Notes under the pieces: model-generated | What the model was told of the DNA's origin: nothing | Databases searched by the model: none | What the model saw: the letters and a program-made list of their open reading frames with translations, nothing else | Shown here: in pieces, positions 1-7,410 of the stretch | Layout of the letters: each line of letters opens with the position of its first letter | How positions within the stretch are numbered: position 1 is the stretch's first letter | Position numbers and translations under genes: made by a program | Source of the DNA: Prochlorococcus sp. AG-409-L14 | Lineage (GTDB): Bacteria; Cyanobacteriota; Cyanobacteriia; PCC-6307; Cyanobiaceae | Reading direction: 5' to 3' | Assembly: GCA_003215545.1 (NCBI GenBank) | Contig: QCKF01000008.1 | Coordinates: forward strand, 1 to 52,422 | DNA: 52,422 bases

Positions 1-48
1 CCAAGGATCTGCTTGATTCTCATCGTTTCTTGAACTTGACCCTGCCAT
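1..48 (-). CDS. 5' end of an unrecognised gene, cut by the left edge
   Basis: On the minus strand an ATG at 48-46 opens a frame that stays open for 16 codons to the window edge (MAGSSSRNDENQADPW). A purine-rich Shine-Dalgarno-like stretch (TGAGGAAAG on the minus strand) lies about eight bases upstream, which is better than for most starts here. The visible N-terminus is polar and Ser/Asn-rich, with no signal peptide or membrane segment. Too little is present to name a family. The start rests on the ribosome site and the open frame only. Confidence 0.5.
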   Translation of the reverse strand, partial: MAGSSSRNDENQADPW

Positions 49-330
49 TTTAAAACTTTCCTCAAGTCAAGGTGAAAAGCAACAACTAGTAAAACCTAAC
101 TTAAAGGGAAATGATCTTAAAGTTTAAAGAACTTTATTCAATAAAGCATGAGCTGAAATATTTTTTTCATAATGTATGATTATTTTAGTTTGATTATTTA
201 TAAATTAAAAATTAGTTTTACTTAAACAAGTGATTTCAAAATAACATAATAGAATGAATAATTACCAATTCTATCTAAAAAAATAGGCAGTAATTAAATA
301 CTGCCTATAAAGAGATTGAAACCAGCAAAA

Positions 331-456
331 TCATTCCCAGTCCTTTTTGGGACCTGAATTAACTCCTTGGCCATCATTGTCCTGTTTGCCACCAATTATG
401 AAGGTAGCAAGACCTAATATGCCTAATATTCCGCAGATCTGAGCAAAAGAATTCAT
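331..456 (-). CDS. 41-aa small single-pass membrane protein
   Basis: This 41-codon reading frame starts at ATG (456-454) and ends at TGA (333-331). Residues 4-22 form one hydrophobic, Gly/Ile/Leu-rich segment (AQICGILGILGLATFIIGG), followed by a hydrophilic tail rich in Asp, Asn, Gly and Lys ending DWE. That layout (short lumenal/periplasmic N-terminus, one helix, polar tail) is typical of the many small membrane proteins of picocyanobacteria. I do not recognise it as a named Psb, Psa or Pet subunit. It stands alone with AT-rich DNA on both sides. The ribosome site is weak. Confidence 0.55.
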   Translation of the reverse strand: MNSFAQICGILGILGLATFIIGGKQDNDGQGVNSGPKKDWE

Positions 457-618
457 TGTCAAAAAGAATTAAAGGCAATGTATTATTAACCTATAAATAA
501 ATGCTTCATGTAACAAATTAGACATGGGGAGGGGGTATTGAAATCTGCCTTAATATCTAAGACCTTAGATTAGGGATCCAATGAGAAATTAGGAACAAGC
601 AATCCTTTTGATCTTGTT

Positions 619-951
619 TTATGAATTCTTTCTATAACCAGGTTCAAATTGGCGGCGAGCTGCCTCAGTAAGCAACAAAACTTGCCTACCAGAACTGACA
701 AGAGAAAATCTCAATGCTTTACCGGACTTAAACAAAGCCTCACTAACTGCCTTCAATCGCAATATCTCTGCTTGGTAAGCCCTATCAATAGCTTTTTCTG
801 CATCAATATTTGCCAACTGAGCTTGCTTGGACAAACGAGCAGATTTAGAACGAGGCAAAACCGTGAGTACACTTTCAGGTTCAGTCCACTGCCATAGCCA
901 TCTTGAGCTGGCCTTTTTAATTGGTGCTTGACTGGTTTCCTTCCCCTTCAT
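619..951 (-). CDS. Conserved-looking hypothetical protein, 110 aa
   Basis: A basic 110-residue protein with an ATG start. The N-terminal third is polar (KETSQAPIKKASSRW) with Trp residues. Residues about 38-85 look like one long amphipathic helix (many Ala, Lys, Glu and Leu), and the C-terminus ends in a basic tail. There is no signal peptide or membrane segment. An antisense frame of 82 codons overlaps it (649-897) but has no helix-forming pattern and a poor start, so I take the minus strand as real. Function unknown. Confidence 0.6.
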   Translation of the reverse strand: MKGKETSQAPIKKASSRWLWQWTEPESVLTVLPRSKSARLSKQAQLANIDAEKAIDRAYQAEILRLKAVSEALFKSGKALRFSLVSSGRQVLLLTEAARRQFEPGYRKNS

Positions 952-1286
952 TAGTTTTCTGATAAATTTTTAGCCTTCCATAAAAATGGAACTAGCAAAA
1001 TTTACGCGCATAAAGCCTAATAAGACAAGCCTGCAAGCAAATGAGGACTGCAGAGGCTTGGGCGTGTCAAGAGATGTCAGCGCTAACAGCACGGTGTGAG
1101 ATATTTACTTGCAAATTCTATGAAAGAAAACTGATAGTCCAATCACGCAAGAAAGGAAGGTCCTAGAGTCAAATCCAAGAGTCCTGAAGAAATAAATACA
1201 ATCAGATCAATGGCTTCTCTCCAAGCCTTCTAAGTCGTGGTGCATAAGTCCCCAAAAATACATAATCGTGTAAGGAGAGAAAAGTA

Positions 1287-1418
1287 ATGCAATCAAGGGA
1301 ACCAAGAGATACATCAACGTCATGCCGAAACTGCTACTTCTCTAGTCATAGCCACAAAACACACAGCAGAAAAGTCCCCGGTGCAGATCGAGGGCTTTTC
1401 TGCTTTAAAACCGAATGA
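1287..1418 (+). CDS. Possible 43-aa Cys/His-containing small protein
   Basis: An ATG at 1287 is preceded by TAAGGAGAG with seven bases of spacing, one of the better Shine-Dalgarno sites in the window. The frame runs 43 codons to TGA at 1416. The peptide is polar, with CRNC early (C13, C16), a His-rich middle (H21, H23, H26) and a third Cys at 39, so metal binding is conceivable. Against it, the last third is formed by the hairpin at 1366-1403, so the region may instead be the 3' end of a small RNA. Confidence 0.33.
   Translation: MQSREPRDTSTSCRNCYFSSHSHKTHSRKVPGADRGLFCFKTE
1366..1403 (+). terminator. Strong hairpin, possible terminator
   Basis: GCAGAAAAG at 1366-1374 pairs with CTTTTCTGC at 1395-1403, and the stem is extended by CCC/GGG with one unpaired T, enclosing a loop of roughly a dozen bases. 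It is followed by TTTAAAA, a weak U-tract. It could end a transcript running rightwards through 1200-1400 (small RNA or small gene). Confidence 0.45.
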
Positions 1419-1728
1419 ACCCCATCAACCAGCGATAAAAATATTAACGAGACCAAAACAATAAAGGTCAATTAATTACACTAGATATAGATTCATAGTA
1501 ATTTACCTTAAGAATCAAACACTATCTGTAAGGCATTACTCCTATTTCGAAGGAAAAGTTTTAGAAGAAAATTTCTTACCAAAGATTACTAATATTTCTA
1601 ATCAGGGATCTAATAACATATAAATCAGCCAAGAGAGTTTAAAGAAAAGGGAAGATTATTTGATTTTTTCTTCAATCTATAAAAGAGTGATTACTTAGTC
1701 TTATATTAAAGTATCGGCAAACTATCTC

Positions 1729-2154
1729 CTAAAAAATATCTTTCAATGAGTATAGTAGCCATCTAAGAAAATTAAGCGGATTAAATAATGAAAGCAATGT
1801 CAAATCAGTCTCCGGATAGGGATTCTTGTTTATTAGCTTATATCCTGACTTAGGAGCATTACCAACCTCTTCTATCTTTGTACTTTTTAGTTTCCTATTA
1901 ATTAAATCAGTATTAATGTAAATCCTCTGATCATCATTAAATGTTATCTCATCATCGAAAAACCAAAATCGTGTACCATCACACAACTCTAAGACAACTC
2001 CTACACCTGTAGCATCTGTCATTTTGTAATCAACAACTTTGCCTTGAGGGTTGCGGATTAGCAAATTAATAAGTTCAGCAGGAATCCGATCACTTACTAA
2101 AGCGAGGTCAACGTTTACCTGGGAGCCAATTTTAACAAGAGAAACAGCGTTCAC
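1729..2154 (-). CDS. PetP-like (DUF2862) protein with C-terminal extension
   Basis: Residues 5-75 match the cyanobacterial DUF2862 pattern, which includes PetP, a small peripheral subunit of the cytochrome b6f complex with an SH3-like fold. Visible hallmarks are KIGSQVNV, SDRIP, the phrase GKVVDYKMTDATGVGVVLEL and the acidic FWFFDDE motif. PetP proteins are usually near 70 residues; this one is 141, with an added polar linker and a C-terminal hydrophobic stretch (LLSLFNPLNFLRWLLYSL, about 120-137) that could be an amphipathic or membrane-contacting helix. Assignment to the family is fairly firm. A role at b6f is inference, since other DUF2862 members are uncharacterised. Confidence 0.65.
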   Translation of the reverse strand: MNAVSLVKIGSQVNVDLALVSDRIPAELINLLIRNPQGKVVDYKMTDATGVGVVLELCDGTRFWFFDDEITFNDDQRIYINTDLINRKLKSTKIEEVGNAPKSGYKLINKNPYPETDLTLLSLFNPLNFLRWLLYSLKDIF

Positions 2155-2584
2155 CTTTCAAACAGAGAAACCAAAAGGTTGGGTAGAAGTCGAAATGATT
2201 CTCCAATGTTCTTTAGACAGAAGCAGTCTTGCCTCAACAGGCTAAAAAGCATAGGGAACGTCATCTCGTCCCATTAGACATTAATTCACCGTAGGACACC
2301 AAGATCACCAAAACAGTAAAAACATGTATTGATATTTTCATTCCTTCTGCAAGGCACGTAGCTGAGATTTGAAATTAAGTAGTAAATGTAAACAGCAATC
2401 TTTAAAAGGTAAAAACATAGAAGATAGCTTATTTAATAAATAACCCTATAGATTATTTATTAATAAACCGGTTATGCTAATAGCAAACCAAGTAAATGTT
2501 GAAATTGAAATAACAAAAAAGATAATCTCTTCTAAGCTAACCATTTTGGATTTTCATTGATTACTTTTTAAATCAACCTTAATA
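2155..2584. other. Intergenic region (430 bp)
   Basis: AT-rich spacer between the PetP-like and PsbF-like genes, both on the minus strand. Besides a doubtful 26-codon hydrophobic frame at 2261-2341 I see no gene, tRNA or convincing hairpin. Confidence 0.5.
2261..2341 (-). CDS. Doubtful 26-aa hydrophobic peptide
   Basis: A minus-strand ATG at 2341-2339 opens 26 codons to TGA at 2263-2261. Residues 3-17 are hydrophobic (ISIHVFTVLVILVSY), the size and shape of the tiny one-helix subunits of photosynthetic complexes. An AGAAGGA sequence abuts the ATG with no spacing, which is poor for initiation. It lies upstream of the PetP-like gene on the same strand. I do not recognise it. Confidence 0.22.
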   Translation of the reverse strand: MKISIHVFTVLVILVSYGELMSNGTR

Positions 2585-2869
2585 TCACTGGCGAAGGAAT
2601 TGCATCGCAAATATTGAACCTAAAAAGAATACTGTAGGGATGCCTAATGCATTTACAGCTAATGTCCTTACTGTAAAGACAGGATAAGCTGTTTTCTCAC
2701 CAGTACTAGTTATAGCTGTATCTTCCCAAGCTTTTAAGTTATCAATTGAAGGGAATCCAGGGATGGCAGAATTACTCCAATTAACTACCTCCCATCTTGT
2801 CAACCAGAAAACTGTAAAAAGGGCTGAAAGGACGATTGGAGCCAAAACTAGTATTAATCTGAAATCCAT
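2585..2869 (-). CDS. PsbF-like (cytochrome b559 beta-like) protein lacking the haem His
   Basis: A 94-aa protein with two hydrophobic segments. Residues 62-94 match cytochrome b559 beta subunit PsbF closely: [17 protein letters not shown], then PTVFFLGSI and AMQF at the C-terminus. From memory of the Synechocystis PsbF tail I count about 20 identities over 33 residues. In PsbF the haem ligand is a His in the AVHTLAVP segment; here residue 73 is Asn. The N-terminal 30 residues ([20 protein letters not shown]...) form a second membrane helix, and a polar loop with Trp joins the two. True PsbF is about 45 aa, with one helix, and sits in psbEFLJ, which is absent here. So this is a paralogue or fused derivative, probably in the thylakoid membrane and unable to bind haem in the PsbF manner. 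Confidence 0.7.
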   Translation of the reverse strand: MDFRLILVLAPIVLSALFTVFWLTRWEVVNWSNSAIPGFPSIDNLKAWEDTAITSTGEKTAYPVFTVRTLAVNALGIPTVFFLGSIFAMQFLRQ

Positions 2870-3274
2870 GAAAATCTACACTTAATTTTTGCAATTAATA
2901 GCATTGCATGTTTTAAAATATTTGATCTATTAAATATTTCAAATAAAAGTAATTATATTTTCGATCTACAGTAATATTAACTTCGTCTGGAAGTGTTTTA
3001 AGGACTCGAGCATGGACAATCAGGACCACATCCAGGTTCATTTAGCAAACAATTTGTAATTTTTTATACGAACTTCTTTCCATTTGGCTTTTTAACCAAA
3101 AAAGTTTTTCAAAAGAAAATACCTTAAAAGCCTCCAGCGGAATCATTTAGTAGGCTTTTGAGTAAATTTGGATTTGAAATACAAAAAACAAGTAACTGCT
3201 TCTATCGATCTAGAAATAGATGGATAATTAAAGCGGATAATCAAGTCAAGGCTCCTTACGCATCCATCAATCCC
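2870..3274. other. Intergenic region (405 bp), divergent genes
   Basis: Spacer between the PsbF-like gene (minus) and the pentapeptide gene (plus); it should hold the promoters of both. The frame of the downstream gene is open back to a TTG at 3158 but I prefer the ATG at 3275. T-rich and A-rich tracts around 2940 and 3060-3120 are seen, but no hairpin or RNA gene. Confidence 0.45.
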
Positions 3275-3829
3275 ATGTCGATATATCCAGTTTGCAAACG
3301 TCTGCTGAGCTACCTTATAGGTCTAATGATCTGCTTTTCTATCATTTCTCCTGCCAATGCAGTACTGCAAGAAGGAGATGAAGTACCTAACTATGTACGC
3401 GCTGATATAACAGGATTTGATTTCCATGGGCAAGATCTTTCAAAATCATCAATTGCTGGTGCAGTAGCAAGAGATGCTGATTTCTCTGATGTTGACCTTC
3501 ATGGGACCGTACTAACCCTTTCAGATTTAAAAGGGTCAAATCTTATGGGGATTGATTTGACAGATACTCTTGCAGACAGAGTTAATTTTCAAAAGACGGA
3601 CCTACGTAACGCAGTCTTAACAAATATGATTGCCTCAGGCAGCAGCTTTGCCGGAGCAAGAATAGAAGGTGCTGATTTCACATTTGCGGTTTTAGATAGT
3701 GATGATCAGAAGAATTTGTGCCAAATAGCTGAAGGAACTAATCCTAAAACAGGTGTTTCAACAAGAGAAAGTCTTGAATGTTCAGATCAAGCAGCAGGTG
3801 GCTATAAACCTCCCATGCCAAGTAGTTAG
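3275..3829 (+). CDS. Exported pentapeptide-repeat protein, probably thylakoid lumen
   Basis: With the ATG at 3275 the protein has 184 residues. It begins with a clear Sec signal: basic CKR, hydrophobic [14 protein letters not shown], then a PANA-type cleavage site. The mature part is built of A(D/N)LXX-style pentapeptides (FSDVDL, LKGSNL, LMGIDL, FQKTDL, LRNAVL, FAGARI, IEGADF), which fold as a right-handed quadrilateral beta-helix. The C-terminal section has two Cys (CQIAEG and LECSD) that could form a disulfide, as in lumenal pentapeptide proteins. A TTG at 3158 would add 39 residues before the signal and is unlikely. The biochemical role of this family is unknown; lumen or periplasm location follows from the signal. 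Confidence 0.75.
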   Translation: MSIYPVCKRLLSYLIGLMICFSIISPANAVLQEGDEVPNYVRADITGFDFHGQDLSKSSIAGAVARDADFSDVDLHGTVLTLSDLKGSNLMGIDLTDTLADRVNFQKTDLRNAVLTNMIASGSSFAGARIEGADFTFAVLDSDDQKNLCQIAEGTNPKTGVSTRESLECSDQAAGGYKPPMPSS

Positions 3830-3863
3830 ATAAAATCTACATACAACAAAATAAAAACAAGGG

Positions 3864-5051
3864 CTAGGTTATGGTTATACCTTCACATAATAATTGCTTT
3901 GAATATAATTTAAGTTCTTCTGAGTATTTTTTCCAATTACCTATTGAATTGTTATTTATTGGCTTTCTGGCCTGATTAAAGCTAGCTGTGCTTATTTTAC
4001 GCATTGAATGCTCTGGATAAAGCATACTTTTATTCCAATTAAGACCGCAATACTTAGCTAATAATTTAGTTTCTTGAACAGGGTCGGAAATTAATCTTTC
4101 ATACTTACAATGATAAATATTTATACCTGGTTCTTTACTCCAAAAAGCCATTAATTTGGAATATGAAAGATAAACCCTAACTAAATCATTTAATTCCAAA
4201 CTATACGTATGTCCTTTGACAAATCTAGTTTTCCATGCAGAGAGTATTTGATCCATCGGGGATCTCTGGACATGGACGATGCGTGCCATAGGTAGTGCTT
4301 TAGAGATAAGTCCAAGAAAAAAGAAATTTATCAATGTCTTATCAAACTTGACACGAGCTCGGCCAGATAGATTTGATAAATATAATTCACCTAGTTTTCT
4401 AATACTAATAGAAAGTTTATCAAAGTCATGGATTTGCGTTTGGAGAATAGCAGAAATATCAGAGCCTACGATTGCTTCTTTCATTGCTGTAAGCTCGCCT
4501 AATGCAATTGATTCCTGATCCATAGAAAGAACTGTTTCCACAAGTGTTGATCCACAACGTGGAAGCCCCACAATAAAAACTATTCCTTGGCCTTTGTTTT
4601 CATCTAGAACTAGAGACTTAACGTTTCCAAGCTTTTGATAAAGATCTCTAAAGATTTTAGCTTGGCTTATATAAATTCCAGCATCTGTATTTAAAAGTCT
4701 CAAAGATTTCTTTTGTTCTTGGTTTGCTTTTTCATACAACTTAAATGCTTCTTTATATAGCCCCTGCTTCTCTCTTAATCTAGCCAATGCAAATAATATA
4801 TATGACTGATTCTCAGTTGTTGCTATGGCGATCTGACTCTCCCAATTCTGAAGTTGAATAACCACTTCAGAACCTTCCTTTAATTCAGTTTGATGAGCTA
4901 ACCAGAAAAGAGTTTCTGGATGACCAGGAACCATTTCTAATACCTTATACAAAGCTTCTGTTGACTTTTGTATTTCCCCTTCTTCACGAAGTTCTGAAGC
5001 TAGTGAAATCAATCTTAAAGCATCAGAAGGATTAACTTGGTTTTGATTCAT
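3864..5051 (-). CDS. TPR-containing sulfotransferase family protein
   Basis: This 395-aa protein has two parts. Residues about 10-140 are helical with TPR-like repeats (LASELREEGEIQKSTEALYK, FALARLREKQGLYKEAFKLY). Residues about 155-390 are a sulfotransferase fold: VGLPRCGSTLVETVL (161-175) is the 5'-phosphosulfate binding loop of PAPS-dependent enzymes, and RIVHVQRSPMDQILSAW matches the 3'-phosphate binding segment. It would transfer sulfate from PAPS to a peptide, sugar or lipid; the substrate is not visible. There is no signal peptide, so it is likely cytosolic. It converges with the pentapeptide gene and is followed by about 300 bp of spacer. TPR-sulfotransferases are common in marine picocyanobacteria and often lie in variable regions. 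Confidence 0.75.
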   Translation of the reverse strand: MNQNQVNPSDALRLISLASELREEGEIQKSTEALYKVLEMVPGHPETLFWLAHQTELKEGSEVVIQLQNWESQIAIATTENQSYILFALARLREKQGLYKEAFKLYEKANQEQKKSLRLLNTDAGIYISQAKIFRDLYQKLGNVKSLVLDENKGQGIVFIVGLPRCGSTLVETVLSMDQESIALGELTAMKEAIVGSDISAILQTQIHDFDKLSISIRKLGELYLSNLSGRARVKFDKTLINFFFLGLISKALPMARIVHVQRSPMDQILSAWKTRFVKGHTYSLELNDLVRVYLSYSKLMAFWSKEPGINIYHCKYERLISDPVQETKLLAKYCGLNWNKSMLYPEHSMRKISTASFNQARKPINNNSIGNWKKYSEELKLYSKQLLCEGITIT

Positions 5052-5353
5052 AAGTTGCTAATTCAAAAGAATAAGAATAAGCGTTAATTATCATTAAATA
5101 TATCAGAGTATGCGAAATTCATACCGATATTTAATAGGAATTTCATAAGGATAATGTTTCGTATAGGTCAATGTGATTATTAAGATGAACTGAGCAAAAT
5201 TTTGTATATTATAAACAAAGCATATACAGAGAATCTATATAATGCTTGGATATTTATCAGCTCACAAATCAAAAATAGTTCAAATAAATTTTGAACCTAG
5301 AATATGTATTTAAATTTTAAAATCCCCTCACAGTGAACGAATGGCCTTAATCG
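5052..5353. other. Intergenic region (302 bp)
   Basis: Very AT-rich spacer upstream of the sulfotransferase gene and downstream of the 38-aa membrane gene. It presumably holds the sulfotransferase promoter. I see no RNA gene, repeat or open frame of note. Confidence 0.4.
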
Positions 5354-5470
5354 TTACCAAGGGAGATGCCATCCAAGTCGACCAAACAACCAAATTCCAA
5401 AGGCAATTTTAAAAGTCGTTGCGATTAAACCCCAGCCTATTAGTTGATTTTTAGAGATTCTAAATTTCAT
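5354..5470 (-). CDS. 38-aa small membrane protein
   Basis: A minus-strand frame from ATG (5470-5468) to TAA (5356-5354). The peptide starts basic (MKFRISKNQL), then residues 11-30 form a hydrophobic helix (IGWGLIATTFKIAFGIWLFG) and it ends RLGWHLPW. The pattern of a positive N-terminus, one helix with aromatic residues at both ends and a short tail fits a real one-pass membrane protein. Family not recognised. It lies just downstream of tRNA-Lys on the same strand. Confidence 0.5.
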   Translation of the reverse strand: MKFRISKNQLIGWGLIATTFKIAFGIWLFGRLGWHLPW

Positions 5471-5513
5471 CAGTGCAAATTACTCTTTACTTTAGTTCAA
5501 GCTTCACTTGCTA

Positions 5514-5585
5514 TGGGTCGCCTGAGATTCGAACTCAGGACCAGCCGGTTAAAAGCCGGATGCTCTACCGCTGAGCTAGCGACCC
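5514..5585 (-). tRNA. trnK: tRNA-Lys (UUU)
   Basis: On the minus strand the sequence folds as a 72-nt cloverleaf: acceptor GGGTCGC pairs with GCGACCC, D-stem GCTC/GAGC, anticodon loop CTTTTAA giving anticodon UUU, and T-arm CTGAG-TTCGAAT-CTCAG. The discriminator base is A. CCA is not encoded. The outermost pair of the anticodon stem (T-C) is a mismatch; the other four pairs are G-C. Confidence 0.97.
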
Positions 5586-5789
5586 TTGGAGGTGAAATGC
5601 AATGGCACAAATGAAAAACTATCACGTTAACGCTCCTAATACGAGGCTCTTTTTCCACAAAATCAACCGTCAACTGCCCCTAAAAGGCTACAGAGTTGAA
5701 ATATTCCTGCATTTTTGATCATCTAGGCAATTAAATCACAATGGTTAGAGGGTATTCTTTAAACTCATTCAATAAAAAACCAAAAACCA

Positions 5790-5915
5790 ATGCTGAAGCT
5801 TCTGCTAGTTGTTGCTCCCATCCTTGCAGCTGTCACCTGGGTAGTTTTCAATATCCAAAAACCTGCAAGAGAGCAATGGGCAAAACAATTTAATAGTGGC
5901 AACAAAGCCTTTTGA
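5790..5915 (+). CDS. psbY: Photosystem II protein PsbY
   Basis: A 41-aa one-helix membrane protein starting [17 protein letters not shown]. The N-terminal helix with the [16 protein letters not shown] pattern, followed by a basic/polar tail (KPAREQW), is the PsbY signature. PsbY sits at the edge of photosystem II next to cytochrome b559 (PsbE/PsbF). The gene lies between tRNA-Lys (opposite strand) and trmFO (44 bp downstream, same strand), so co-transcription with trmFO is possible. Size matches the single-copy cyanobacterial form. Confidence 0.85.
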   Translation: MLKLLLVVAPILAAVTWVVFNIQKPAREQWAKQFNSGNKAF

Positions 5916-5959
5916 TCCAAAACTCCTAAGCTCCTTCCTTAGGAACGCTGCTTAAGGAA

Positions 5960-7372
5960 TTGAGCCCCTCCCCTTCAGTCATAGTTATAGGTGCAGGGCT
6001 GGCTGGCACTGAGGCTGCTTGGCAAATAGCCATGGCAGGCTTAGATGTTGGTCTAATAGAAATGCGCCCTACCAGGCCTTCACCTGCCCATCACACTGGT
6101 GAATTCGCAGAACTAGTTTGTAGCAATAGTTTTGGCGCACAAAGTGGTGACAGAGCCTCTGGCCTACTAAAAGAGGAGTTAAGAAGCTTAAACTCAATAG
6201 TAATCAATACCGCTGATAAGTTTGCCGTACCTGCAGGAGGAGCTCTAGCTGTAGACAGAAGTCATTTCAGTAAAGCATTAACTGAAAAGTTATCTTCCAA
6301 CCCACGAATACATATACAAAGAAAAGAACTTAATAAACTCCCTCCTCCTAATCAAACAACAGTAATTGCTACAGGTCCATTAACAAGCAAAAAGTTAGCT
6401 GAAGACTTGAAGGGTTTTACAGGGATAGAGGAATGTCACTTTTTTGATGCGGCCAGCCCGATTATTGAAGGAGAAAGTATTGATATGTCAAAAGCTTTCC
6501 TAGCAAGTAGATATGACAAAGGCGAAGCTGATTACATTAATTGTCCTATGAATAAAGAGCAATATCTTGCATTCAGAGAAGAGCTAATAAATGGAGAAAC
6601 TGCAGAGCTTAAAGAATTTGACAGAAATTCTGCGAAATTCTTTGAAGGTTGTTTGCCTATAGAAGAATTAGCTCGAAGGGGAGAAGATACTATGCGATAT
6701 GGACCTTTAAAGCCCATTGGATTATGGGATACGCGTTGGGGAGATTTAAATGACAAAGAAAATCGTCATTCTAAAAGACCTCATGCAATAGTACAATTAA
6801 GGAAAGAAGATATTAATGGGAAATTATGGAATTTGGTAGGTTTTCAAACAAACCTCAAATGGAAAGAGCAAAAAAGAATTATTAGAATGATTCCAGGGTT
6901 AGAGAATTCAGATTTCGTACGATTTGGAGTTATGCACCGCAATACTTTTCTTGAATCTCCGCAATTACTACAACCTACCCTTCAATTCATAAAAAGGCCT
7001 AAACTCCTCGCTGCAGGACAAATCACTGGTACAGAGGGGTATACAGCAGCTGTGGCAGGGGGTTGGTTAGCTGGAACAAACGCTGCATTAATCGCTTTAG
7101 GGGAAAAGCCTATAAGGTTCCCTTCTTCAACAATGATTGGTGGTTTAATCAATTTTATTAGCGATCCCAACACAGGTAGGCAAGGCAAAGGAAATTTCCA
7201 GCCAATGCCACCAAATTTTGGGCTTATGCCAGAGCTTTCTAAAAGAGTACCTAACAAACGTGAAAGATATCGTGCGTACCAAACTCGAGCACTAAAAGAC
7301 TTAAGCAATGCCTTTCAAAGGCATCAGGATGAACTGTCGATAGCCATATATGCTGAAAATGAAACCCAATAG
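5960..7372 (+). CDS. trmFO: tRNA (uracil-5-)-methyltransferase TrmFO
   Basis: A 470-aa folate/FAD-dependent enzyme that makes 5-methyluridine at position 54 of the tRNA T-loop, using methylenetetrahydrofolate. The FAD site GAGLAG is at 11-16, followed by TEAAWQIA. The conserved [12 protein letters not shown] segment carries Cys54, matching the Cys known to form a flavin or RNA adduct in this family, and a second conserved block is [20 protein letters not shown]. The C-terminal [16 protein letters not shown] is the GidA/TrmFO FAD motif. Length is normal. The start is TTG at 5960 behind TAAGGAA; the FAD motif leaves no room for a much later start. Confidence 0.93.
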   Translation: MSPSPSVIVIGAGLAGTEAAWQIAMAGLDVGLIEMRPTRPSPAHHTGEFAELVCSNSFGAQSGDRASGLLKEELRSLNSIVINTADKFAVPAGGALAVDRSHFSKALTEKLSSNPRIHIQRKELNKLPPPNQTTVIATGPLTSKKLAEDLKGFTGIEECHFFDAASPIIEGESIDMSKAFLASRYDKGEADYINCPMNKEQYLAFREELINGETAELKEFDRNSAKFFEGCLPIEELARRGEDTMRYGPLKPIGLWDTRWGDLNDKENRHSKRPHAIVQLRKEDINGKLWNLVGFQTNLKWKEQKRIIRMIPGLENSDFVRFGVMHRNTFLESPQLLQPTLQFIKRPKLLAAGQITGTEGYTAAVAGGWLAGTNAALIALGEKPIRFPSSTMIGGLINFISDPNTGRQGKGNFQPMPPNFGLMPELSKRVPNKRERYRAYQTRALKDLSNAFQRHQDELSIAIYAENETQ

Positions 7373-7410
7373 TTTGAAAAAAACTTTTGGACAACTATTA
7401 AGTTACTGCT

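Larger units (their letters stand above)
952..1728. other. Long intergenic region (777 bp)
   Basis: This is the longest stretch here without a recognised gene. It contains a possible 43-codon gene (1287-1418) behind a strong ribosome site, and a strong hairpin at 1366-1403. The part from 1420 to 1728 is very AT-rich and shows nothing I can name. A small RNA ending at the hairpin is an alternative to the small gene. I looked for tmRNA, RNase P and SRP RNA signatures and saw none. Confidence 0.5.

Noticed and set aside
649-897. 82-codon plus-strand frame
   Set aside because: Lies opposite the 110-aa minus-strand gene; poor start and no fold-like pattern.
986-1099. 37-codon frame MELAKFTRIKPNK...
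   Set aside because: No ribosome site and no membrane or domain pattern; likely chance.
952-1420. Possible tmRNA, RNase P or SRP RNA
   Set aside because: No tmRNA tag frame with a pairing tRNA-like end, and no RNase P or SRP core motifs seen by eye.
3158-3274. TTG start of the pentapeptide protein
   Set aside because: Would put 39 residues before a clear signal peptide.
5514-5585. tRNA-Lys as a prophage or island attachment site
   Set aside because: No integrase and no second copy of the tRNA 3' end seen in the window.
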